A stretch of 64,000 nt of DNA from Cryptomeria japonica (Eukaryota > Streptophyta > Pinopsida > Cupressales > Cupressaceae): the NCBI RefSeq assembly GCF_030272615.1, contig NC_081411.1, positions 834,756,136-834,820,135 on the forward strand, given 5' to 3'. The notes beneath the pieces were generated by a model, which worked only from the letters and a program-made list of their open reading frames with translations, ran no database searches and had not been told where the DNA came from. Shown here in pieces: positions 57,303 to 64,000 of the stretch (the stretch's first letter is position 1; each line of letters opens with the position of its first letter). The position numbers and the translations under genes were made by a program.

Positions 57303-57758
57303 ACATTTTTGCATTTTTTTGGTACCCTATTCCTAGCGCATTTATTGCTACCTACTAAGCATTAATGACAAAAAAACAAATGCGTCAAAGTACGAGGAGG
57401 TTTGGTGGTACTTTCCGGCTCTCCTGCCTCTGCTGGCCTCTGAAATCGGCGAACGCGGTCGAATCTGTGTACGGAGGCCATCGCTGCTGACTGCTGTTGC
57501 TCTTTTCTCGCTCTACACTGTGATCTCGTGAAGGTGTAGATGACAATGAGGATGTCTTTTGCCCGTGGTCTATCTTATAGCCTACCCTAGCCTTGGCCTT
57601 CATTTCCCGAGTCAGTCTTTCTCATCCCGTGATTGTCTGCAATCTTTTCAGACATTTTCATCCAATCTCTCGAGGGGGCATATCATTCCCATTCTGGGGC
57701 AACTCTGTATCAGTTCATCTTATCTTCTTTGAAACAACGCGACAAGCCGCATTGTCTC

Positions 57759-57772
57759 AAAGAGGGGCAAAA
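57759..57772 (+). other. Element B polypurine tract
   Basis: AAAGAGGGGCAAAA lies immediately before the 3' LTR. Confidence 0.85.
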
Positions 57773-58557
57773 TGTAGACACCCAAAATTGTCATGACTAA
57801 TTAAATAAATATTTTATTTATTTAATTATCTAAGCCTAATTCTTCTATTAATTAAATAAATTTTTATTTATTTAATTAATTCATTTATCCTTTTCTAGCC
57901 TTATTTTCTCATTTAAATAAATTTATTTATTTATTTAAATTATCCCTTTCCTAAATTAAATAAATATTTTATTTATTTAATTATCCTATTTCTTCTATTA
58001 ATTAAATACATCTTTATTTATTTAATTAATTCATTATCTTTTTCTACCTATGACACATGTCATTCATTTCTTAATTCCTACACTACCTACCTCTTTCATT
58101 ATTTTGGTATTTCTTTTACCTACCCTCTAATCCTAGCCGACCTCTCTTTTTACACCTCTCGATCTTAACCCTCCATTTCACATTGTGTCTTCTATTTAAG
58201 AAGATGCTTTCTTCATTGTCAAACCCTAATCACTCATGCTAATGATCTTTCATGCAACTTGCTACACTACAATCCTACTTGCAACCACATTATGTTCTTT
58301 GTTGAGCTCTTGTGCATACAAAAATCTGAGAGCAAATATACATCAAGCAAGATCAATGGAGATAGGAAGAATGGAGATCAAAACCCTATTGGACATGTGA
58401 TGGTATAATCTTTGTGATTTTTGAGTTATTTGCATTGTCTTAGGTAATCTTCATATGTTATGGTGGATCTTTGTTCATTGTTAGGCTAGGGTTTTGTGGT
58501 TGGATTCATTTAGCCTTTCAATATTGTTGTTATTGTTATCCATTTTCACCATATACA
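57773..58557 (+). repeat. Element B 3' LTR
   Basis: 785 bp, about nine differences from 42365-43149 by eye. The right GTTAC duplication follows at 58558-58562. Confidence 0.95.
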
Positions 58558-58562
58558 GTTAC

Positions 58563-58839
58563 TACTTAACTATAACTTTACCCAAAATTGCTAGAAATGA
58601 CTTTTTAAAATATTTAATTGGAAAGTAATTTTCTCTAAATCATTGTTTCAACACTTGTCTAAGTGGTTATCCTTATATACAGGGAATTATTTTTTCATGC
58701 ATTTTTCAAGGGAGCCCGTCACTCTTAATTTGAAATATATGGCTTGAATGGAATTAAGGAATCTCTAGGAAAACACAATCCAAGGTAGAATTATCCATCT
58801 TTAAACAAAAAAGAGGAATGTATAAAATAATGGTGTCCT
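58563..58839. other. Unassigned sequence right of element B
   Basis: AT-rich, nothing recognised. It continues the sequence left of 42360 across the insertion. Confidence 0.5.
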
Positions 58840-59770
58840 GTGTCTCTAAGTCTACTTTTAAGAGAAATGAGATTTAACAATTGGGACAATGAGATTCTTA
58901 AAAAATGGGCTCTTCTTAAACTACCACCAAAATATAAATCAATTAAAGAAAACATTAGTAAATATAATAGAAAATTTATAAATTGGACTCATCCTTCTCT
59001 AGATAGTGTCAAAATTAATTTTGATGGAACCTCATGTGGGAAATTAGGTTTGTAAGTGTGACTATAAGATCAATACTGAATGAATTTGTTTATGGGTTGA
59101 CCCTAAAATGCTTCCAAAAGATACCAACAATGAAGAAAGGGATCAAGCACTACTATTGGTTCTTTAATTAAGAAAAAAAGAAATATAAAAAAAAATGTGG
59201 GTGATTCGGTGCTAAAAAAATTGCTAAAACACATAAGGGTATTCAATTGAAAATTGGAATAAATCTATTAGCTATATTGAAATATTAAATTGGATTCAAT
59301 TTTGACATATTTAATTATAGCCATTATCACAAAGAAGCTAACAGTGTTGTAAATTTCTTGTCGAACCTAGCAATTGATTCAAAAGAATATTACAATGAGC
59401 TTGATACTCATTCATCCTCAACTAGTGAGGCTATGATCACTAAGGTAGCTATGTGCATGCAAGGTATATTCAATAAGTTCTTGCTAAAACATAAAAGGGT
59501 CTTAAATTGAAAAGTTTGATATATATCTTCTATTTATCTTGGAAGATTGTGGATTCAAGTTTGACATCTTTCATTATAACCACTATTACAAAGAAGAAAA
59601 CAATGTTGCAAATTTCTTGTCAAACTGGCAATTGATTCACAAGAAGATTATAATATTTTGATACTCATTCATCCTCAGCTAATGAGGCTTTGACCACTAA
59701 AGTGGATAAGTACATGCAAGGTATATTCAATTTTGTGCAAGCTTTGAATAAAGAGGGAATTCTCAGTTAA
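58840..59770 (+). pseudogene. LINE-type RNase H remnant with internal duplication
   Basis: KFINWTHPSLDSVKINFDGTSCGKLG at 58960-59050, in one open piece from 58840, matches the start of the RNase H-like domain found at plant LINE ends or in host RNase H-like proteins. The C-terminal part, HREAN-VANFLSNLAIDS-like, is present twice (near 59330 and 59600). Stops follow right after the first domain half. A LINE origin is the simplest reading, but no RT is attached. Confidence 0.6.
59213..59746 (+). repeat. Diverged tandem duplication of about 265 bp
   Basis: 59213-59477 and 59484-59746 align by eye, from TTGCTAAAACA to GCAAGGTATATTCAAT, with frequent differences. Confidence 0.8.
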
Positions 59771-60057
59771 AGTCAAGGTAATCTTTGTTTTGAAAAGGTA
59801 ATAAAAGAGGATTTTTTTCTCATTATTTAATCCTTCTTTTATGTGTTGTGGATTAGTTTCTAATTTCTACTAGACAATTGATGTCAATATTAGATATTAA
59901 AATCCACTCTTCTATATATATTTCCTCTTTCATATCTCCTTTGAGGGATTGGTCATGTCAAAATGGTGTTATTACATATTGTTAGAAATTTAATAGCCCA
60001 CTCAAGCTAGAATATTTTGGTGATTTGGGACAACTCCCATCTTTCTGCATATTTTTT
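59771..60057. other. Unassigned AT-rich sequence
   Basis: Nothing recognised. Confidence 0.5.
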
Positions 60058-61043
60058 GGGTGAACTCACAATACTGGTTCCCACTTTTTGACCAACTTTG
60101 ACACTTAGATAAATATTTTGAAAACAAACTTCACTTTCTGACACCTATAACTTTTAAACCGTTAAGAATTTGAAGATGATATAAAGTAGTGATTTTTAAC
60201 ATCTTGTTTGTAGATTATAAATATATTTTTTTCCAATTTGTTTGAATAAAATTTTATTGATTTTTCCGTCTCCCTCAAAAAGTAGTTTTTTACAGCAAAC
60301 AACATTTTTTAAGAGTGATGTGTATCCCGAAACGCATAATTTTTTTTCTATAAATGATAAAAACTTAATTATTTTGAATTTTGGTTTGTAACATCAATAC
60401 CCAGGGCATGCAGTTGGTTTGATAGTGATATGTTGAATATATTTCATTTTATTAAGTTTTAAAGCTCGACTAATTATAATTTAGATATAGGTGTACGTTT
60501 GAACACATAACTTGTTCTATATATATCAAAATTCAATTTTCTTTTTTTTGTTAGAAAGAAAACATCAATACCTAGTGCATAGATAGTTTTTTGAATTAGT
60601 TTACTATTTTTCCCAATGCATTGAACAAAGAAGTTCATGTTTGGTGAAAAACCTACATTCATAAGAAATAAAATTAAAATATATTAATGAAATTAAATAT
60701 ATTAAAAGTTATACTATTTGGAAAGCTTATAATAAGGACTAAACACCTTCTTTTTTTAAAACTTTTAAATGAATTAATTTGACCCCCCAAAAGCTAATGT
60801 AAAACTGGTTTTTTTATCAGCATTTGATAGATGCAAAGGAGACTCCATTGCAAGTATGATTTAGAAGTAGAGAGGTTCTATCCAAGAAATTTTGATCTAA
60901 GAGCCTTTGATTTAACTCTCTTCAATTAATTACTTAAAATGGGACCTCTTAAAACTTAAATCATTGTATTTTCTAAAAAATGTATGAATTTAGCAAAAAT
61001 CAAGACATACCAAAAAGTGGGAACCAGCTTTGTGAGTTCACCC
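60058..61043. mobile_element. Possible small DNA transposon bounded by 33-bp inverted repeats
   Basis: 60058-60090 and 61011-61043 are reverse complements at 31 of 33 positions (GGGTGAACTCACAA and GGTTCCCACTTTTTG shared). The AT-rich interior has no transposase. No clear target duplication was seen at either side, so the outer borders and the class are uncertain. Confidence 0.5.
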
Positions 61044-62150
61044 TTCTCCTTTCTACCTTTACCTTTTAGGATCATTTTAATCATTGATTGCATTAGAACT
61101 TTGGAGATAAATATACCCCAAGTTTCAACATTGTTGTTTGTATCTCTAACTTGGGGACCCCATGCTTGTCCCAATTGTGTGTCTCTATTAGATCCAATTT
61201 CTATGTTGTTTCTCTATTTATTGCCTCTTGGCATTTTTGTGGCCTCATATTGTACAACACCTCTTCTCTTCTCACTTTTGTTTTCTCTCATTTATCCACT
61301 ATGAAATTTGTCTAAAAACCAAATAATTGATACCTCTTCATGCAAATGGGAGCAATTGGAATGTGGCCCTATTTATCATGTTAAACTTGAGTTTATTTTC
61401 TCTAATGATAGTTTTTTGTGGGAAAGGCTATCAAGTATGTTAGAAGCCTCAATATTTTGTGCTCTTTCCCACATCATATTTGATGGTGAAGTGGTATTAA
61501 CTTTCCTCTCCAACACCATACAGCTTGTGTATAATAAGTGTCTAGTGCATTTCCTAGGATCTAATTTTGAATTGAGCCTTACTTATTGCTAGAGGCCAAA
61601 CTCATGATGGTAATTGTAGATTATTGTTTCTCATAAGGTCAAGCACCCATTTATGGTCTTTTCCCCTACCAATTACTTGAAAACAATGAAGCTCATGCTT
61701 GTTTCTACAAGGCTGTGAAGACTAGATTGCAACTCATTTTTGACAAAGTTTAAGAAAGAATTTAAGGCACATAGTTTGGCTATTGGAAGCTTCACTTACA
61801 AAAATATAGTCAAATTTTTTTACTCCCTTTGGCTCTTGCTACAACATGTCAATGTTCTATTTCCTCCACCTCTAGCTTGACTACCCCTACCTCTACCTTC
61901 TCTTTGTTGACTATTTAGTCCTAGTCTTCAAATACTATTTGTGAGCTCCTTTAAGAGCATTTAATGTTCTCTGAATTGAATTGTATTTTATGATTTTTGT
62001 TTTTTCATCAATTCTTACATTACAAACCTAACTATTCTATATTCATATATTTTGTATCTTTATATGTTTTTTATAGATGATTTTACCACCCTTTATAAAA
62101 TAGTCATGAAATAAACAGATAACAATTTAAATTTGTAATACAACAAAAAT
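61044..62150. other. Unassigned sequence
   Basis: ORFs of 94-106 codons (60984-61304 and 61308-61592, plus strand) have no recognisable domain and were not called. The rest is AT-rich. Confidence 0.45.
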
Positions 62151-62300
62151 GACTCACCGTACAAAGCTAAGCCCTTTAATTTCATTTGGACACACAATGC
62201 CAATAGAAATAAAAATAAAAGAAAAATGGAATTAGTTCAAAGAATAATCAAATCAGGAAATGAAATTAGGTCAAATGGTCAATCGTTAGGGACAGCAAAC
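62151..62300. repeat. 3' flank of gene 2, with the uninterrupted paralog of the solo LTR site
   Basis: This resembles 40188-40287 joined to 41423-41490. GAATT at 62229-62233 is the equivalent of the duplicated target of the solo LTR. Confidence 0.65.
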
Positions 62301-62570
62301 TAGAAGAATATTATGTCTAAAATGACATTTGTTCATTTGTTACTAGATATTTTATTTAGACTATATAATAAATTTTTATTAACATTTAAGATCACATTGA
62401 ATAATTCATCATCAAAATATAAGAAAACTGATAAAAAAATAATAATAATATAAGAAAACTGATAAAAAAAATATTTTGTATTCATCAATTCTGATAAAAA
62501 CATTTGCCGATATTGCGTCTTCCCCTCTTCACAGGCAAAACTGATAAAAGAATTTTTTTATTTTTTTTCA

Positions 62571-63311
62571 TCAATTCTGATAATCTCTGGTGATTTGGTC
62601 CAGAATAACCACAAGAGAAACAATGAAGGCACAGTCTATTCCGGGCTCCACCACCACCACGAAAGTATCCTTCTCCAACAATACATTCGTCCTCGTATAC
62701 TTCCGCTTCATCTGCTCCATACAACAAAAACAAAACCAGTAAAAAAAATCCTCCGATTTGTAAAATAACCGCTTTATACAAATGCCTACATAATTAGCAG
62801 TTTCAATTACCTCTGCAACAACACGATCTCCTCGATAAATTGTACAGTCGCGCTGTAAATAGCTGCCCCTCACACGGAAATCGCAGTGCTTTTCATCCAA
62901 ATTACTCAGCAGGAACACGTCAAGTGCCATTTTAAGCTGAAACATCGATGATTTTTTGGCAGTGAAGACAAGTTTTTTGTGAGTGGAGGTGTCGCCCTTA
63001 TACGCTTCCCATCTCCTGTGAATCGAAAGCTTCTGCAATATTTCTAGGGTTAGTGTGTAAGCGAATTGATTAAGTACCTAATGCTTTTAACTTTATTATC
63101 GCACCTTTTTTATCATGGTTAGGAGTACATTTCCCTTGGCGTCTTCGAGAAGGCACCTGTCATGGAGAGCAACCATCGTGAGGACGATATTTCCATTGGA
63201 ATCTGCGATGATGAAATCTTTCCCTATTTTCTCCAGAGTTAATTCGATGGGATACGGAGCGCAGAAGTATCGCCCCGCTACGACCGCCACTGTGTCTTCT
63301 GCATCTTCCAT
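62571..63311 (-). CDS. LURP-one-related protein, gene 2 (three exons)
   Basis: Exons 63311-63105, 63032-62811 and 62711-62571 join in phase 0 to give 189 residues. Donors are GT at 63104 and 62810, acceptors AG at 63034-63033 and 62713-62712. Exons 2 and 3 have exactly the lengths of gene 1 (222 and 141 nt). Family marks are GRYFCAPYPIELTLEK, DSNGNIVLTM, LLEDAKGNVLLTM, FQLKMALDVFLLSN and GIDCAFIVSLVVILDQI. It has a tubby-like fold and belongs to the LOR family; the function of this member is not known. Unlike gene 1, intron 1 is short (72 nt) with one acceptor. The second intron is about 100 nt. No defects are seen. Confidence 0.88.
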
Positions 63312-63371
63312 TTCCTCTTCTCTTCTAATTAATAAATTTGGAATGGAAATAAAGCAACGGTAATGCAGAAG

Positions 63372-63382
63372 AAATTTATAGG
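63372..63382 (-). promoter_or_regulatory. Probable TATA box of LURP-one-related gene 2
   Basis: The minus strand reads TTCCTATAAAT about 60 bases upstream of the ATG, matching gene 1. Confidence 0.6.
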
Positions 63383-64000
63383 AATATGGTTTGGTAGAAC
63401 GCCGGCTGCGTTGTTGGTACGTGGGTGTCGGCTGCACTAGCGTTGTGTAAGCATTGATACAAGAAGGAATGATACTCAGATTAATGCGATTGTCTCTTTG
63501 GGAATGCCAGTCCAAGCTCTGAATTTGACGACAAGCTGGCATAAACAAAATGAAGGATCATGCTTTATCCGTGTCATCTTGGATTTGATCATGTATGGGA
63601 CAAAGTGGATGATTAGGATTCTCGGTCTTTTCATTCTGGAGTTGCTCTCATGGCTTAAGGGGTCCCAATGGGGTGTAAAGAGTTGTTCTAATCTTGTATA
63701 CACCCCCTTCTTTTTTCTTTTTTCTTTTTCTTTCTTTTCTTTTTTTAAATGAATGTGTATTATTAGTAGTGGTTGTATTCACTAAAGTTTAATTAGTCGA
63801 TTAGTTTGCACCAATCAAAAAGGGATTATTATTTTTGCTATGATTGCTTTAGAAAAATTGGTGTTATAGGACCAAATTTTTAGGAATGGTAGATTTTTTA
63901 GGTTTTTTTTGGATTTCTTTGTATTTTAAAAAAAAATGTCTATTTTAAATGGTTTTTTTATTTTTTATTATTTATAATATTGTAAATAAAATATTTTTTT
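63383..64000. other. Upstream region of gene 2 and AT-rich window end
   Basis: A polypyrimidine run (CTTTTTT-type words) lies at 63706-63747, and long T runs follow to the end. No gene recognised. Confidence 0.5.

Larger units (their letters stand above)
54626..57481 (-). pseudogene. Antisense PMD (plant mobile domain) gene of element B, two exons
   Basis: Exon 1 is 57481-57416 (22 codons, MASVHRFDRVRRFQ). The intron is 57415-56612, and exon 2 runs from 56611 to a stop at 54626. The donor is GAAAGT here (GT lost), while C keeps GTAAGT. Exon 2 stays in one frame for about 660 codons. It shows the PMD (LPMGEMTVTLEDVYRI, LYYELHQFVYHG, SRYLIGQMPYILERQLVD), an acidic GGDDDDDGGG tract, a GQ-rich repeat stretch, a predicted coiled coil (DEIQELERERDRLRIRL) and PPPPPD near the end. 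In-frame stops are at 55639-55637 and 55411-55409, two in the repeat stretch near 55276 and 55264, and one near 54917. Extra antisense ORFs are known in Tat elements; the function is unknown. Confidence 0.83.
42365..58557 (+). mobile_element. Element B: structurally complete Ty3/gypsy Tat-type retrotransposon with antisense PMD gene
   Basis: At 16.2 kb it holds, in order, 5' LTR, primer site, 2.2-kb leader, gag, protease, G-patch-like segment, RT, RNase H, second RNase H, integrase, spacer, antisense PMD gene, polypurine tract and 3' LTR, flanked by GTTAC. The two LTRs are both 785 bp and differ at about nine positions by eye (about 1 percent). The second, archaeal-type RNase H marks the Tat lineage of plant elements. 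gag has two frameshifts and pol five in-frame stops, so it is not autonomous in its present form. Confidence 0.95.

Noticed and set aside
60984-61592. Two plus-strand ORFs (106 and 94 codons)
   Set aside because: Hydrophobic but with no known domain; the first overlaps the inverted repeat at 61011-61043. Not enough support.

Overview
This is a stretch of a large, repeat-rich land-plant nuclear genome. Support: intron-containing plant LURP-one-related genes, Ty3/gypsy elements of the Tat type with two RNase H domains, a Ty1/copia element with an initiator-Met primer site, plant LINE remnants and a plant mobile domain (PMD) gene. The mass of nested, partly decayed LTR elements and the low gene density would suit a gymnosperm, but the sequence does not prove the species or group. 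Only two apparently intact host genes are visible.

Layout. (1) 1-17012: a minus-strand Tat-type element (element A) whose 3' end lies outside the window. Its reverse transcriptase is split by a nested minus-strand LTR element (D, 663-8967, target duplication GAATC). (2) 17013-21010: the 3' part of a plus-strand relative of A (element C). It holds an antisense PMD gene and a 3' LTR, so the LTRs of A and C face each other as inverted repeats. (3) 21011-26143: a decayed minus-strand Ty1/copia element (E) cut by C inside its RT. (4) 27289-31120: a short non-autonomous LTR element (F, target duplication CCTAT) with the same primer-site type as D. (5) 31953-32985: LURP-one-related gene 1. (6) 34160-36000: LINE RT remnant, followed by decayed repeat sequence to about 40180. 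(7) 40288-41422: a solo LTR with target duplication GAATT. (8) 42365-58557: a structurally complete plus-strand Tat-type element (B, target duplication GTTAC, two 785-bp LTRs). Its gag-pol has frameshifts and stops, and an antisense PMD gene lies between integrase and the 3' LTR. (9) 58840-59770: RNase H remnant with an internal duplication. (10) 60058-61043: a segment bounded by 33-bp inverted repeats. (11) 62571-63311: LURP-one-related gene 2.

How the parts relate. A, B and C are one family. Each complete copy would make a sense gag-pol RNA and, from the other strand, a spliced two-exon PMD mRNA. The PMD intron holds the most unusual signal in the window. It is a tandem array of short stem-loops with a nearly constant 15-nt loop (core TGTTCATCACA) and stems that change in a compensatory way from copy to copy, present in both B and C. 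The leader of gag-pol and the PMD intron also share clusters of a GCGTCTGTGT motif, in the same sense relative to each transcript. A, B and C are all broken by different lesions, so none looks autonomous now.

All alignments were done by eye. Percentages, family names and tRNA assignments are therefore approximate.
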